From assembly GCF_021440515.1 (NCBI RefSeq), contig NZ_JAKCMV010000029.1, positions 34,215 to 98,214 of the forward strand: a DNA stretch of 64,000 nt, in the 5' to 3' direction. The stretch comes from Enterobacter asburiae (GTDB taxonomy: Bacteria; Pseudomonadota; Gammaproteobacteria; Enterobacterales; Enterobacteriaceae). The notes beneath the pieces were generated by a model. It had not been told where the DNA came from, searched no databases, and saw nothing but the letters and a program-made list of their open reading frames with translations. Shown piece after piece: positions 35,996 through 46,832 of this stretch. A program made the translations under genes and the position numbers. The first letter of the stretch is position 1, and every line of letters starts with the position of its first letter.

Positions 35996-38428
35996 CTACA
36001 GCGTATGCTCCGTACGCGCAATAATATCGTCCTGCGCGTCCGGTGACAGGGCGGTGAAGAACGCCGAGTAGCCCGCGACGCGCACCACCAGGTCACGATA
36101 CTGGTCAGGGTGTTTCTTCGCTTCCAGCAGCGTTTCGCGCGACACGATGTTGTACTGAATATGCCAGCCCTTATGCACCTCGAAGAAGGTACGCAGCAGC
36201 ACCATCAGCTTCTGGCGATCGCTGTCGTTTTCAAGCGTGGCCGGATTGAGCTTCTGGTTAAGCAGCACGCCGCCCAGAATCGCCTCGGTTGGCAGCTTGC
36301 CAACGGAGCCGATCACCGCCGTCGGGCCAAGGTGGTCCGTACCGGAAGACGGGCTGGCGCCTTCTGCCAGCGGGGTATGGGCCTTACGCCCGTCCGGGGT
36401 CGCCATGGTTGCGGCACCAAACGGCACGTTGGCGGAAATAGAGGACGTACCCGCATAATAGTTGCCACCAATCGGGCCGCGGCCGTAGCGCGGGTTGTGA
36501 TACTGCTTCAGCTCTTCGATATAGGTTTCGTACGCGCGCGCTAACAGCAGATCCACGCTGTCATCGTCGTTACCGTACTTCGGCGCGCCGTTGATCAGAC
36601 GCTGGCGCAGCTGTTCATGAGTCAGCCCTTCGTAATCATCGGCAAGCGCTGCGGCAAGCTGCTGCTGACCCATCGCGCCCTGTTCGAAGACCAGTTTCTT
36701 GACCGCCGCCAGGCTGTTGCCGAGGTTAGCAATACCCACCTGCAAGCCCGACACCCAGTCGTACTTCGCGCCGCCCTGCTTGATGCTCTTCGCGCGCTCG
36801 ATACAATCGTCAACCAGCGCAGAGCAGAGAATGTCATGCACGTTCTCTTCCAGCATGGTGTCGACGACGTACTCAATCTCGATGGATTTACGGGTGTAGT
36901 AGCGGATCTGCGTATCCCACGCGGCCATCACCTCATCGAAGTTGTTGAAGTTACCCGCAGAGAGCGCTTTTTCCTGCGGCAGGAAGACCTTACCGCTGGT
37001 GGCATCGCGACCGCCTTCCAGCGCCGCCAGCATCACGCGGGCGAAGTTGATAAAGCTCATGCCGGTGCAGCGATAGCCCCACTTGCCGCCTACCGCGGTT
37101 TCGATGCAGCCGATGGCCGCGTAGTCGTAGGCATCTTCTTTCTCAATGCCCAGCTTGATGAACTCAGGGATCACGATTTCATCGTTGTTAAAGGCAGGCA
37201 TACCGAAACCGCAGCGGATCACCTGCACGCAGGCGTCGAGGAAATCGTTGCTCATGCCCGCGTGGTAACGCACGCTCAGGTTTGGCTGGGTGGAGCGCAG
37301 GCGACCGCAGGATTCCAGAATCGCGTAGGAGAGCGGGTTGACCGCGTCCATCGCGTCGCCGTTCACCAGCTTCTGACCGCCGATAGTGACGTTCTGATAC
37401 AGCGGGCTACCGGCAGAGGCTTTCGAATGCGAGCCGGAGCGGATTTTGTTCACTTCCAGCAGCTTCAGCCAGCAGCTGTGCAGCAGCTCAATCGCGTGTT
37501 CACGGTCAAGCGTCTGGCTCAGCTCCACGTCGCGACGGTAGAACGGATAGAGATACTGATCCATACGCGCGAAGGACACGGAGTGGCCGTTGGATTCAAT
37601 TTGCAGGATCAGCTGGATGAAGTAGCACAGTTGCAGCGCCTGCCAGAAGGTTTTTGGCGGCTCGTGGGCAATCACGTCGCAGTTTTCCGCCATCGCCAGC
37701 AGTTCGTCCCGGCGGCTTTCACGGGTTTCGGTAGACGCCATCTCGCGCGCCAGGTCCGCAAAGCGTTTAATGTGCAGGCTTACGGCTTCCAGCACGATAT
37801 CAATGGCCTTCAGGAACTGGTCGCCGTGCAGATCCTCCAGCACGGTCAGGTTGATGCGCGAGCGGCGCTCGGCCACTTTTGCGCGCATTCCGTCGAGGCC
37901 TTTTTCCAGCACCAGCGGGAAGTTCACCGCCAGGTGGGCGTCGCCGGAGGTCATGTTGCCTTCGGCTTTGATAATGCCGGTTTCCAGCAGCCCTTTTTGC
38001 TCGTCGGTGAACATACCGTAGCAGCGATCCTGCACGGTCTGACCGCGCCACCACGGGCAAACCTCATGCAGAACGCGTTTGTTCTCTTCGCTGACCGCAA
38101 AACCTGCGCCAGGACGATCGGCCAGATCGTCGATCTCTTTTTCAATCCACGACACGGTGTATTCCGGGAAGATCGGCGCGGCGCGCACTTCACTTGCCTG
38201 GTTACCGATAATCAGCTCATCGTGTTTGATCCAGATGGTGCGCTGGGCCAGATGATGCGCCAGCGCCAGGGCGCGACGCACCGGGATCGGCTTGTCCAGA
38301 TGCTGCTGATACATTTCGGTGTAGTGCTGGGCGCGTTCGGTACACACCGGTGGCTTCACGATATGCACCAGTGCGTTTTTGTGCGCCTTAATGCGCTCGC
38401 TCAGCGTGTTGAGATTCAGTGTCGTCAT
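35996..38428 (-). CDS. ybiW: YbiW, glycyl-radical enzyme of unknown substrate
   Basis: The 810-residue member of the pyruvate formate-lyase-like glycyl-radical family is related to dehydratases such as glycerol dehydratase. The radical site is Gly786 in VRVAGYSAFF near the C-terminus, and the active-site Cys lies in AAIGCIETAVGG. It requires activation by YbiY, encoded just upstream in the same operon; the ybiY stop TAA lies within the ybiW ribosome site (ACGAGGATAA). Expected to work only without oxygen. Substrate not known. Confidence 0.93.
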   Translation of the reverse strand: MTTLNLNTLSERIKAHKNALVHIVKPPVCTERAQHYTEMYQQHLDKPIPVRRALALAHHLAQRTIWIKHDELIIGNQASEVRAAPIFPEYTVSWIEKEIDDLADRPGAGFAVSEENKRVLHEVCPWWRGQTVQDRCYGMFTDEQKGLLETGIIKAEGNMTSGDAHLAVNFPLVLEKGLDGMRAKVAERRSRINLTVLEDLHGDQFLKAIDIVLEAVSLHIKRFADLAREMASTETRESRRDELLAMAENCDVIAHEPPKTFWQALQLCYFIQLILQIESNGHSVSFARMDQYLYPFYRRDVELSQTLDREHAIELLHSCWLKLLEVNKIRSGSHSKASAGSPLYQNVTIGGQKLVNGDAMDAVNPLSYAILESCGRLRSTQPNLSVRYHAGMSNDFLDACVQVIRCGFGMPAFNNDEIVIPEFIKLGIEKEDAYDYAAIGCIETAVGGKWGYRCTGMSFINFARVMLAALEGGRDATSGKVFLPQEKALSAGNFNNFDEVMAAWDTQIRYYTRKSIEIEYVVDTMLEENVHDILCSALVDDCIERAKSIKQGGAKYDWVSGLQVGIANLGNSLAAVKKLVFEQGAMGQQQLAAALADDYEGLTHEQLRQRLINGAPKYGNDDDSVDLLLARAYETYIEELKQYHNPRYGRGPIGGNYYAGTSSISANVPFGAATMATPDGRKAHTPLAEGASPSSGTDHLGPTAVIGSVGKLPTEAILGGVLLNQKLNPATLENDSDRQKLMVLLRTFFEVHKGWHIQYNIVSRETLLEAKKHPDQYRDLVVRVAGYSAFFTALSPDAQDDIIARTEHTL

Positions 38429-38432
38429 GGTT

Positions 38433-39332
38433 TTATCCTCGTAAGGTCGCGGTTAACCCTTTCTGGCAGGCATACTGCGCTGCAAAATCCAGCAGGGCAG
38501 GGTTATCCAGCGGTTTATCAGGGGCAGAGTAAGGTTCGCCGAGCAGGGTGTACTTGTTCATGCCCAGCGTGTGATACGGCAGAAAATGAATGTCGCGGAC
38601 GTTAAGCTCGTCGGCGGCAAAGTTGGTAATGGCGGTAATAGAGGCTTCGTCAGCGTTAAACCCCTGGATCAGCGGCACGCGGATGGTGAGCTGTTTTCCG
38701 GCGGCGGCAAGGCGCTTAAGATTGTCCAGCACCCGCTTTGCCGAGCCGTCGGTCCAGCGTTTGAACACCTCGCCATCCACGTGCTTCAGGTCGGCGAGGA
38801 ACAGATCGATATAGGGCAATGACGGTTCAATGTAATGCCACGGCACGTGAAGGCAGGTTTCAACGGCGGTATGAATGCCGCTTTCGTGGCTCGCCTTAAA
38901 CAGCGCCTGAGCCAGATCCGGGTTCATAAAAGGCTCGCCGCCGGAGAGGGTGATCCCGCCGCCGCTGCGATCGTAAAAAGGCTTATCGCGCAGCACGGTC
39001 GCCATGATCTCGTCGACCTGCTGCTCTTCACCGCAGACGGTTAACGCCTGCGTCGGGCAGCAGTCGGTCAGGGCATCAAGGGTGGTGTCGTCCAGCTTTT
39101 CACGGTGAATGACCAGGCCGTTCAGCGCGCGTTCAATCACGCCGGGAACCGCCTGCTGGCACAGATCGCAACCGTCGAGGCACAGACGCGCGTCAAACAG
39201 CACGTCCCGGCTACGGGAGCGGCTTTCCGGGTTCTGACACCAGCGACAGCCCAGTGAACAGCCCTTCAGGAACACCACGGTTCGAATACCGGGGCCATCG
39301 TGTGTTGAGTAACGCTGTATATTGAAGATCAT
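38433..39332 (-). CDS. ybiY: YbiY, glycyl-radical-enzyme activating enzyme
   Basis: The 299-residue radical-SAM protein would install the glycyl radical on YbiW. The SAM cluster motif is C25-x3-C29-x2-C32 ([14 protein letters not shown]). It also has a cysteine-rich ferredoxin-like insert (CLDGCDLC and [12 protein letters not shown]), as in glycerol-dehydratase-type activases, and the GGE-like motif SGGEPFM. The ATG at 39332 (MIFNIQRYS) is the homologous start. First gene of ybiYW and divergent from fsaA. Confidence 0.93.
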   Translation of the reverse strand: MIFNIQRYSTHDGPGIRTVVFLKGCSLGCRWCQNPESRSRSRDVLFDARLCLDGCDLCQQAVPGVIERALNGLVIHREKLDDTTLDALTDCCPTQALTVCGEEQQVDEIMATVLRDKPFYDRSGGGITLSGGEPFMNPDLAQALFKASHESGIHTAVETCLHVPWHYIEPSLPYIDLFLADLKHVDGEVFKRWTDGSAKRVLDNLKRLAAAGKQLTIRVPLIQGFNADEASITAITNFAADELNVRDIHFLPYHTLGMNKYTLLGEPYSAPDKPLDNPALLDFAAQYACQKGLTATLRG

Positions 39333-39459
39333 TTTCTCGCCTCTGACTTGCATATGAAGATTAAATGACTTTCGAATGAAAGTTATCTTGATACAGGTCA
39401 ACCCTTAAGCAGGTTTTGTCGTGATAGGGTTAGTGCAGGCTAATTTTGAGGGTTACATC

Positions 39460-40122
39460 ATGGAACTTTATCTCGACACATCCGACGTTGCGGCAGTCAA
39501 AAAACTGGCCCGCGTTTTCCCACTGGCTGGCGTCACGACCAACCCAAGCATCGTCGCGGCGGCTAAAAAACCGCTCGACGTTTTACTGCCAGAGCTGCAC
39601 GACGCGCTGGGCGGTAAAGGCCGTCTGTTTGCGCAGGTGATGGCGACCACCGCAGAAGGGATGGTAGAAGACGCGCGTAAGCTACGCGCGATTATCAACG
39701 ATCTGGTGGTAAAAGTGCCGGTAACGGCAGAAGGGCTGGCGGCAATCAAAATGCTGAAAGCCGAAGGTATTCCTACGCTGGGTACGGCGGTTTACGGCGC
39801 CGCGCAGGGGATGTTGTCCGCGCTGGCCGGGGCGGAGTATGTTGCGCCTTACGTGAACCGCGTGGATGCCCAGGGCGGCGACGGTATTAAGACCGTAACG
39901 GAATTGCAGCAGCTGCTGACGCTGCACGCGCCGCAGTCAAAAGTGCTGGCCGCCAGTTTTAAAACGCCGCGTCAGGCGCTGGATTGTCTGCTGACAGGCT
40001 GTGAGTCCATCACGCTGCCGCTGGACGTGGCGCAGCAGTTTATTAGCTCACCCGCGGTGGATGCGGCGGTTGTGAAATTTGAGCAGGACTGGCAGGGGGC
40101 GTTTGGACGCACGTCTATTTGA
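39460..40122 (+). CDS. fsaA: FsaA, fructose-6-phosphate aldolase
   Basis: The 220-residue transaldolase-like class I aldolase cleaves or forms fructose 6-phosphate from dihydroxyacetone and glyceraldehyde 3-phosphate. The Schiff-base Lys85 is in LVVKVPVT; Asp6 and Asn28 (GVTTNPS) are in their usual places. Length equals that of E. coli FsaA. GAGGG lies eight bases before the ATG at 39460. Physiological role uncertain; it lies beside the glycyl-radical operon, divergent from it. Confidence 0.95.
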   Translation: MELYLDTSDVAAVKKLARVFPLAGVTTNPSIVAAAKKPLDVLLPELHDALGGKGRLFAQVMATTAEGMVEDARKLRAIINDLVVKVPVTAEGLAAIKMLKAEGIPTLGTAVYGAAQGMLSALAGAEYVAPYVNRVDAQGGDGIKTVTELQQLLTLHAPQSKVLAASFKTPRQALDCLLTGCESITLPLDVAQQFISSPAVDAAVVKFEQDWQGAFGRTSI

Positions 40123-40128
40123 CGTTAT

Positions 40129-40164
40129 TGCCGGGTGGCGCTGGCGCTTACCCGGCCTACGCTT
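40129..40164. repeat. REP unit between fsaA and moeB
   Basis: TGCCGGGTGGCGCTGGCGC followed by TTACCCGGCCTACGC, the REP palindrome, in the convergent gap. It is directly followed by a GGGAGAGGG repeat copy. Confidence 0.8.
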
Positions 40165-40174
40165 TTCTTCCTCT

Positions 40175-40220
40175 CCCTCTCCCTGTGGGAGAGGGCCGGG
40201 GTGAGGGCATCAGGCCGCAC
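40175..40220. repeat. GGGAGAGGG-type palindromic repeat, copy 4
   Basis: CCCTCTCCCTGTGGGAGAGGG plus CCGGGGTGAGGGCATCAGG tail, five bases before the moeB stop codon. Confidence 0.85.
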
Positions 40221-40224
40221 AAGA

Positions 40225-40977
40225 TTACTGGCTACACACCTCGCACCCCGGATTGCGCATCAGCTTCATCTCGCGGAACTGACAGGTCATCGCGTCGTAC
40301 ATCACGATTTTCCCGGCGGCGGGCGTACCGTAGTGGCTTAACACCTTAATCGCTTCCATCGCCTGCATCGATCCTATCACGCCCACCAGCGGGGCCATGA
40401 CGCCCGCTTCCACGCAGGTCAGCGCATTTTCACCAAACAGACGGCTTAAGCAGCGGTAGCAGGGTTCGCCCTCGGCGTAGGTAAACACGCTGATTTGCCC
40501 TTCCATGCGAATAGCGGCACCGGACACCAGCGGCGTTTTGTGGGCGAAACAGCCCGCGTTAAGCTGATTGCGGATGGCGACGTTATCGGTGCAGTCCAGC
40601 ACCAGATCGTGATCGGCGATCTGTGCAAACAGGGCGTCGTCATCCAGCAGGGCGTCAATAAGGGTGAACTGAACGTTGGGATTGATGCGCGACAGCGCCG
40701 CTTCCGCCGAGACCACCTTTGGCTGACCGAGAGTCGCATCGCTGTGCAGGGTCTGACGTTGCAGGTTGGAGACCGACACGGTGTCGAAATCGAGCAGCGT
40801 CATGCGGCCCACGCCCGCCGCGGCAAGATACTGCGCCGCCGCGCAGCCCAGCCCGCCGAGCCCCACCACCAGCACGCTGGCGGCCTTAAGCGCCTCCTGA
40901 CCCTCGAAATCAAAACCGCGCAGTACGATCTGGCGGTTGTAGCGCATCATCTCCTGGTCGCTCAGTTCCACCTCCAT
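40225..40977 (-). CDS. moeB: MoeB, molybdopterin-synthase adenylyltransferase
   Basis: MoeB adenylates the C-terminus of MoaD so that it can be thiocarboxylated for molybdopterin synthesis. The 250-residue E1-like enzyme has the nucleotide-binding GLGGLGCAAAQYLA (about 39-52), the Arg finger region (SNLQRQTLH), the DCTDN motif and two Cys pairs for zinc (CYRC and CEVC at the C-terminus). The start lies 2 bases after the moeA stop, and its ribosome site GGAGG is inside the moeA end. Confidence 0.96.
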   Translation of the reverse strand: MEVELSDQEMMRYNRQIVLRGFDFEGQEALKAASVLVVGLGGLGCAAAQYLAAAGVGRMTLLDFDTVSVSNLQRQTLHSDATLGQPKVVSAEAALSRINPNVQFTLIDALLDDDALFAQIADHDLVLDCTDNVAIRNQLNAGCFAHKTPLVSGAAIRMEGQISVFTYAEGEPCYRCLSRLFGENALTCVEAGVMAPLVGVIGSMQAMEAIKVLSHYGTPAAGKIVMYDAMTCQFREMKLMRNPGCEVCSQ

Positions 40978-40979
40978 GA

Positions 40980-42212
40980 TTAGCCTCCGAACAGGTGGTT
41001 AAAGGTTTCCACCTCAACCCATTCGCCCGCTTCCACATGACCGCGCTCGCGCTCCAGCACGATAAAGCAGTTACCCTGGCTGAAGGAGCTAAAGATATGC
41101 GATCCCTGATGCCCGGTGGTGCTCACCGCCAGCTCGCCGTCGGCGTTACGCGCCAGAATGCCGCGCTGGAAATCAAGACGACCCGGTGATTTTTTCAGGC
41201 GCGTCGCCGCACGCACTCGCTGGCGCTGCGGCAGCGGGCTGGCGCGGTTGCCGGACAGTTTTGCCAGCAGCGGCTGCACCAGCTGATAGCAGGTTAGCGC
41301 TGCCGATACCGGATTACCCGGCAGGCCGCAGAACCAGCTGTTTGCCAGCTTGCCGAAAGCGAAAGGTTTGCCAGGCTTGATAGCCAGCTTCCAGAAGGCG
41401 ATTTCACCCAGCTCGTCGAGGATGGTTTTGGTGTAATCCGCTTCGCCCACCGACACGCCGCCGGAGCTGATCACCACGTCCGCGGCCTTATCCGCCTCGA
41501 TAAACGCCGCGCGCAGTTTTTCCGGATCGTCAGGGATAATCCCCAGGTTGATCACCTCGCAGCCAAGCTGCTCCAGCATCAGGTGAACCGCCAGACGGTT
41601 TGTGTCGTAAATCTGCCCGTCTTGCAGCGGCTGGCCCGGCAGCTGTAGCTCATCGCCGGTAGAGAAAAGCGCGACCCGCACTTTGCGGATAACGTCGATC
41701 TCAGCAATGCCCAGCGAGGCCAGCACCGGCAGCTCGGCTACCGTCAGCTTTTGCCCGGCGGCGAAAACCGTCGCGCCGAGCGTAATGTCTTCACCCGTGC
41801 GGCGAATGTTCTGGCCCGCTTTCACGCTGGCGGTAAAACGCACGCCCGCGTCGGTCTGCTCGGTCTCTTCCTGCATCACCACGGCATCGCAGCCCGCAGG
41901 GACAGGCGCACCGGTCATGATGCGCACGCAGCTTCCCGCAGGCCACTCGCCGCTAAACGGCTGGCCCGCAAAGGCTTTACCCGCCACCGGCAGGGCGTCG
42001 CCGTTCTGGAGATCCGCAAGGCGAACCGCGTACCCGTCCATCGCGGAGTTATCGAATCCCGGTACGTTAAGCGGGGAAACGATATCGCGTGCGGCAATGC
42101 GCCCGAAACAGCGCACCAGCGGCAGCGTTTCAACGTCATGCAGCGGGGAAATGCGGTCGAGCATCTGCGAAAGTGCCGCGTCGAGCGGCATCAGTCCGGC
42201 GGTAAAATCCAT
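40980..42212 (-). CDS. moeA: MoeA, molybdopterin molybdenumtransferase
   Basis: MoeA inserts molybdate into adenylated molybdopterin. The 411-residue protein has the MoCF-binding domain with the signature [14 protein letters not shown] (about 242-255) and GLPGNPVSA. The N-terminal domain carries the conserved DNSAMDGYA (about 59-67), and a small C-terminal domain follows. Start at 42212 (MDFTAGLM) after GGAGCT. First gene of moeAB, divergent from iaaA. Confidence 0.96.
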   Translation of the reverse strand: MDFTAGLMPLDAALSQMLDRISPLHDVETLPLVRCFGRIAARDIVSPLNVPGFDNSAMDGYAVRLADLQNGDALPVAGKAFAGQPFSGEWPAGSCVRIMTGAPVPAGCDAVVMQEETEQTDAGVRFTASVKAGQNIRRTGEDITLGATVFAAGQKLTVAELPVLASLGIAEIDVIRKVRVALFSTGDELQLPGQPLQDGQIYDTNRLAVHLMLEQLGCEVINLGIIPDDPEKLRAAFIEADKAADVVISSGGVSVGEADYTKTILDELGEIAFWKLAIKPGKPFAFGKLANSWFCGLPGNPVSAALTCYQLVQPLLAKLSGNRASPLPQRQRVRAATRLKKSPGRLDFQRGILARNADGELAVSTTGHQGSHIFSSFSQGNCFIVLERERGHVEAGEWVEVETFNHLFGG

Positions 42213-42400
42213 GGGGAGCTCCTGCGGAGTATCAACGAAAGGGCACATTATGGCAGAAAAGTGCCGCTAACTGTATTACCCACCGGGCGTAGCCTTTACA
42301 TCACCGTGGGGTCTTTCTATATTCAAAAATCATCTGAAGAATCATCGACGATAATGATATTTATAGAAAAAGCAGCGAATCTGGCTGATGGTGAAGCGAA

Positions 42401-43339
42401 ATGGTCAATGCGGTTATCGCGATTCATGGTGGCGCCGGGGCAATCACCCGTGCGCAGCTCAGTCCCGAGCAGGAAAAGCGCTATATTGATGCACTTAATG
42501 CCGTTGTAGAAACAGGGCAGAGAATGCTGGAAGCGGGCGAAAGCGCCCTGGACGTGGTGACCGAGGCGGTGCGCCTTCTCGAAGAGTGCCCGCTGTTTAA
42601 CGCGGGCATCGGGTCGGTCTTTACCCGCGACGAAACCCACGAGCTGGATGCCTGCGTGATGGACGGCGTGACGCTCAAGGCCGGGGCCGTTGCGGGCGTC
42701 AGCCGTTTGCGAAACCCGATTCTGGCGGCGCGTCTGGTGATGGAGCAAAGTCCGCACGTGCTGATGACGGGCGCGGGCGCCGAGCAGTTTGCCGTTGAAC
42801 ACGGCATGGAGCCGGTTTCGCCGGATATGTTCTCAACGCCAGAGCGCTACGAACAGCTGCTGGCGGCACGCTCGGCGGGCGTGGCGCAGCTCGACCACGC
42901 CGCGCCGCTCGATGAAACCACGAAAATGGGCACCGTCGGCGCGGTGGCGCTCGATAAAGCGGGCAATCTCGCGGCGGCGACGTCCACCGGCGGCATGACC
43001 AACAAGCTGCCAGGACGGGTGGGCGACAGCCCGCTGCCGGGCGCGGGATGCTACGCCAACAACGCCACGGCGGCGGTCTCCTGTACCGGCACCGGCGAGG
43101 TGTTTATCCGCACCCTGGCGGCCTACGACATCACCGCCCTGATGGATTACGGCGGCCTGAGCCTGAGCGAGGCCTGCGAGCGCGTGGTGATGGAAAAGCT
43201 ACCCGCGCTGGGCGGCGAGGGCGGCTTAATCGCGGTCGATCGCGAGGGCAACGTGGCGCTGCCGTTTAACAGCGAAGGCATGTACCGCGCCTGGGGTTAC
43301 GCCGGGGATGCGCCCAGCACCGGGATTTATCGTGAATAA
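42401..43339 (+). CDS. iaaA: IaaA, isoaspartyl peptidase / L-asparaginase
   Basis: This Ntn-hydrolase cuts itself into two subunits and then removes isoaspartyl residues from peptides; it also has asparaginase activity. In the 312-residue precursor the nucleophile is Thr178 in [10 protein letters not shown], which becomes the first residue of the beta subunit. The N-terminus [12 protein letters not shown] is family-typical. The gene lies 11 bases before gsiA and probably shares its operon, joining degradation of peptides with glutathione/peptide import. Confidence 0.95.
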   Translation: MVNAVIAIHGGAGAITRAQLSPEQEKRYIDALNAVVETGQRMLEAGESALDVVTEAVRLLEECPLFNAGIGSVFTRDETHELDACVMDGVTLKAGAVAGVSRLRNPILAARLVMEQSPHVLMTGAGAEQFAVEHGMEPVSPDMFSTPERYEQLLAARSAGVAQLDHAAPLDETTKMGTVGAVALDKAGNLAAATSTGGMTNKLPGRVGDSPLPGAGCYANNATAAVSCTGTGEVFIRTLAAYDITALMDYGGLSLSEACERVVMEKLPALGGEGGLIAVDREGNVALPFNSEGMYRAWGYAGDAPSTGIYRE

Positions 43340-43350
43340 GGGGGCCTCAG

Positions 43351-45222
43351 GTGCCGCACAGTGAAGAGCTTGACAGCCGGGAAGTGCTGGCGGTTGAACG
43401 GCTAAATATTGCGTTTCAGGAAGAGCGGCAGTTCATTCCCGCCGTCAACAACCTTTCTTTTTCGCTCAGGCGCGGCGAAACGCTGGCGATCGTGGGCGAA
43501 TCCGGCTCCGGTAAGTCGGTTACCGCGCTGTCGTTGATGCGCCTGCTTGAACAGACGGGCGGCAGGATCGACTGCGATAAAATGCTGCTGCGCCGCCGCA
43601 ATCGTCAGGTGATCGACCTCACCGAAATGAGCTCGTCGCAAATGCAGGGGGTGCGCGGCGCGGATATCGCGATGATTTTCCAGGAGCCGATGACCTCCCT
43701 CAATCCGGTGTTCCCGGTGGGCGAACAGATTGCGGAATCAATCCGTCTGCATCAGGGGCTGGGCGGCGATGAGGCGCTGGCCGAAGCGAAACGAATGCTT
43801 GAGCAGGTGCGTATTCCCGAGGCGCAGTCGATTTTGACGCGCTATCCGCACCAGCTTTCTGGCGGGATGCGCCAGCGCGTGATGATTGCGATGGCGCTCT
43901 CGTGCCGCCCGGCGGTACTGATCGCCGATGAACCCACCACCGCGCTGGACGTGACCATTCAGGCGCAAATCCTGCAACTGATTAAAGTCCTGCAACAGGA
44001 AATGGACATGGGGGTGATTTTCATCACCCACGACATGGGCGTGGTGGCGGATATTGCCGATCGGGTGCTGGTAATGCACCAAGGCGTCGCGGTGGAAACG
44101 GGCAGCGTGGAGCAGATTTTCCACTCGCCTGAGCACCCTTATACCCGGGCGCTGCTGGCCGCCGTACCGCGTCTTGGCGCGATGAACGGCAGCGCGCTGC
44201 CGCGGCGTTTTCCGCTGATGTCGCAGGGTGAAAACGGGCGGCAGGAAGACGAAACGGAGCAGGATACGGTCGTCCCCGGTGAGCCGGTTTTACAGGTGCG
44301 CAATTTGGTGACCCGTTTTCCCCTGCGCGGCGGACTGTTTAACCGCGTGAAGCGTGAAGTCCATGCGGTTGAAAACGTCAGCTTCGATCTTTGGCCTGGC
44401 GAAACGCTGGCGCTGGTGGGGGAGTCGGGCTGCGGTAAATCGACCACCGGACGCGCGCTGCTGAGGCTGGTGGAGTCGCAGGAGGGGAGCATCATCTTTA
44501 ACGGTGAACGTATCGACACCCTGCCTGCCAGCAAGCTCCAGCCGCTGCGCCGGGATATTCAGTTTATTTTTCAGGATCCTTACGCCTCTCTCGATCCGCG
44601 CCATACCGTGGGCTATTCGATCATGGAGCCGCTGCGGGTGCATAACCTGCTCGACGGCGAGGCGGCCCAGCGTCGCGTGGCCTGGCTGCTGGAGCGCGTG
44701 GGGCTGGCGCCCGAACACGCCTGGCGCTATCCGCACGAGTTTTCCGGCGGGCAGCGTCAACGGATCTGCATTGCGCGCGCGCTGGCGCTGAACCCGAAGG
44801 TGGTGATCGCCGATGAGTCCGTGTCGGCGCTGGATGTCTCTATCCGCGCGCAAATCATCAATTTATTGCTCGATCTCCAGCGGGAGATGGGCATCGCCTT
44901 TTTGTTTATCTCTCACGATATGGCGGTCGTTGAACGAATCAGCCATCGGGTCGCGGTGATGTTGCAGGGGCAGATCGTGGAGATTGGCCCGCGTCAGGCG
45001 GTGTTTGAAAATCCGCAGCATCCCTATACCCGTAAGCTGATGGCGGCCGTACCGGTGGCCGATCCTGCTCATCGCCGCGCCCAGCGCGTGCTGTTGCAGG
45101 ATGAGATGCCGGGCAATATTCGCAAGCCGGGTGAGTCGCCGGAGCGCGTGGCGCTTCGCGAAGTCAGCCCGGGTCATTTTGTGGCACCACCGCGTCAGGA
45201 CAATGCATTCTCGCGGTTATAA
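43351..45222 (+). CDS. gsiA: GsiA, double ATPase of the glutathione importer
   Basis: The 623-residue fusion of two ABC ATPase domains powers glutathione uptake through GsiCD. Domain 1: Walker [10 protein letters not shown] (about 49-57), signature LSGGMRQR, Walker [12 protein letters not shown]. Domain 2: GESGCGKST (about 356-364), signature FSGGQRQR, Walker [12 protein letters not shown]. In domain 2 Pro of the usual DEPT is replaced by Ser (DESV), as in other oligopeptide-type F subunits. The start is GTG with GGGGGCC upstream. Length equals that of E. coli. Confidence 0.95.
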   Translation: MPHSEELDSREVLAVERLNIAFQEERQFIPAVNNLSFSLRRGETLAIVGESGSGKSVTALSLMRLLEQTGGRIDCDKMLLRRRNRQVIDLTEMSSSQMQGVRGADIAMIFQEPMTSLNPVFPVGEQIAESIRLHQGLGGDEALAEAKRMLEQVRIPEAQSILTRYPHQLSGGMRQRVMIAMALSCRPAVLIADEPTTALDVTIQAQILQLIKVLQQEMDMGVIFITHDMGVVADIADRVLVMHQGVAVETGSVEQIFHSPEHPYTRALLAAVPRLGAMNGSALPRRFPLMSQGENGRQEDETEQDTVVPGEPVLQVRNLVTRFPLRGGLFNRVKREVHAVENVSFDLWPGETLALVGESGCGKSTTGRALLRLVESQEGSIIFNGERIDTLPASKLQPLRRDIQFIFQDPYASLDPRHTVGYSIMEPLRVHNLLDGEAAQRRVAWLLERVGLAPEHAWRYPHEFSGGQRQRICIARALALNPKVVIADESVSALDVSIRAQIINLLLDLQREMGIAFLFISHDMAVVERISHRVAVMLQGQIVEIGPRQAVFENPQHPYTRKLMAAVPVADPAHRRAQRVLLQDEMPGNIRKPGESPERVALREVSPGHFVAPPRQDNAFSRL

Positions 45223-45245
45223 CGTAAAACAGGCAGGAGTACACA

Positions 45246-46784
45246 ATGGTTAAATATGTTGCCCGGACATGGCTGGTAGCCGCGAGCGTGACGGCCGCCC
45301 TGGCCGCCGCTCCCGCGTTCGCTGCCAAAGATGTGGTGGTTGCGGTTGGCTCTAACTTCACGACGCTCGATCCCTACGATGCCAACGACACGCTCTCTCA
45401 GGCGGTGGCAAAGTCTTTCTACCAGGGGCTGTTTGGCCTGGACAAAGAGATGAAGCTGCACAACGTGCTGGCCGAGAGCTACACGGTGTCGGACGACGGG
45501 CTGGTCTACACCATCAAGCTGCGCAGCGGGGTGAAGTTCCAGGACGGCACCGACTTTAACGCCGAGGCGGTGAAGGTGAACCTCGATCGCGCCAGCAATC
45601 CTGAAAACAGCCTCAAGCGCTATAACCTCTTCAAAACCATCGCCAGCACCGAGGCGGTGGATCCGTCCACGGTGAAAATCACCCTGAAAGAGCCGTTCTC
45701 GGCGTTTATCAATATTCTGGCGCACCCGGCGACGGCGATGATCTCTCCGGCCGCGCTGAAAAAATACGGCAAAGAGATCGGCTTCCATCCGGTGGGTACC
45801 GGCCCGTACGAGCTGGACACCTGGAATCAGACCGATTTTGTGAAGGTGAAGAAATTCGCCGGATACTGGCAGAAAGGGCTGCCGAAGCTGGACACCATCA
45901 CCTGGCGTCCGGTGGTGGATAACAATACCCGCGCGGCGATGCTGCAAACCAACGAGGCGCAGTTCGCCTTCCCGATCCCTTACGAGCAGGCCGCGCTGCT
46001 GGCGAAAAACAGCAAGCTGGAGCTGGTGGCGAGTCCGTCGATCATGCAGCGCTACATCAGCATGAACGTGACGCAAAAGCCGTTCGACAACCCGAAGGTG
46101 CGCGAGGCCATCAACTACGCGATTAACCGTCAGGCGCTGGTGAAGGTGGCCTTCGCCGGGTACGCCACCCCGGCCACGGGCGTGCTGCCGCCGTCGATTG
46201 CCTATGCCCAGACCTATAAGGCCTGGCCGTACGATCCGGCCAAAGCGCGCGAGCTGCTGAAAGAGGCGGGCTACCCGAACGGCTTTAGCACCACGCTCTG
46301 GTCGTCGCACAACCACAGTACCGCCCAGAAGGTGTTGCAGTTCACCCAGCAGCAGCTGGCGCAGGTGGGCATTAAAGCGCAGGTCACGGCGATGGATGCC
46401 GGGCAGCGTGCGGCAGAGGTAGAAGGCAAAGGGCAGAAAGAGAGCGGGGTGCGGATGTTCTACACCGGCTGGAGCGCCTCTACCGGGGAAGCGGACTGGG
46501 CGCTGTCGCCGCTGTTCGCCTCGCAGAACTGGCCGCCAACCCTGTTTAACACCGCGTTCTACAGCAACCCGCAGGTGGATAAAGACCTGGCCGACGCGCT
46601 GAAAACCACCAAACCAGACGAGAAAGCGCGCCTGTATAAAGAGGCGCAGGACATCATCTGGAAAGAGTCGCCGTGGGTGCCGCTGGTGGTGGAAAAACTG
46701 GTGTCGGCCCATAACAAAGCGCTGACCGGGTTCTACATCATGCCGGATACGGGCTTTAGCTTTGACGACGCGGATCTGAAATAA
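45246..46784 (+). CDS. gsiB: GsiB, periplasmic glutathione-binding protein
   Basis: The 512-residue solute-binding protein of the DppA/OppA family has a signal peptide of about 26 residues ending in PAFA. The mature protein begins with [21 protein letters not shown], and the family motif [10 protein letters not shown] is near 195. It delivers glutathione to GsiCD. AGGAG precedes the ATG. Encoded between the ATPase and permeases, as in E. coli. Confidence 0.95.
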   Translation: MVKYVARTWLVAASVTAALAAAPAFAAKDVVVAVGSNFTTLDPYDANDTLSQAVAKSFYQGLFGLDKEMKLHNVLAESYTVSDDGLVYTIKLRSGVKFQDGTDFNAEAVKVNLDRASNPENSLKRYNLFKTIASTEAVDPSTVKITLKEPFSAFINILAHPATAMISPAALKKYGKEIGFHPVGTGPYELDTWNQTDFVKVKKFAGYWQKGLPKLDTITWRPVVDNNTRAAMLQTNEAQFAFPIPYEQAALLAKNSKLELVASPSIMQRYISMNVTQKPFDNPKVREAINYAINRQALVKVAFAGYATPATGVLPPSIAYAQTYKAWPYDPAKARELLKEAGYPNGFSTTLWSSHNHSTAQKVLQFTQQQLAQVGIKAQVTAMDAGQRAAEVEGKGQKESGVRMFYTGWSASTGEADWALSPLFASQNWPPTLFNTAFYSNPQVDKDLADALKTTKPDEKARLYKEAQDIIWKESPWVPLVVEKLVSAHNKALTGFYIMPDTGFSFDDADLK

Positions 46785-46832
46785 GAGAACTCACTCCCGC
46801 AGGCGCTGGCGTGCGGGATGAGAGGAAAAGGC

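Noticed and set aside
36617..38605. 662-codon open frame on the + strand opposite ybiW
   Set aside because: It is antisense to a well-supported glycyl-radical enzyme, its translation is His/Arg/Gln/Val-rich without domains, and long antisense frames are common in GC-rich coding DNA.
45195..46712. 505-codon minus-strand open frame opposite gsiB
   Set aside because: Composition is Arg/His/Gln-rich and it is fully explained as a shadow of gsiB, which has a signal peptide and family motifs.
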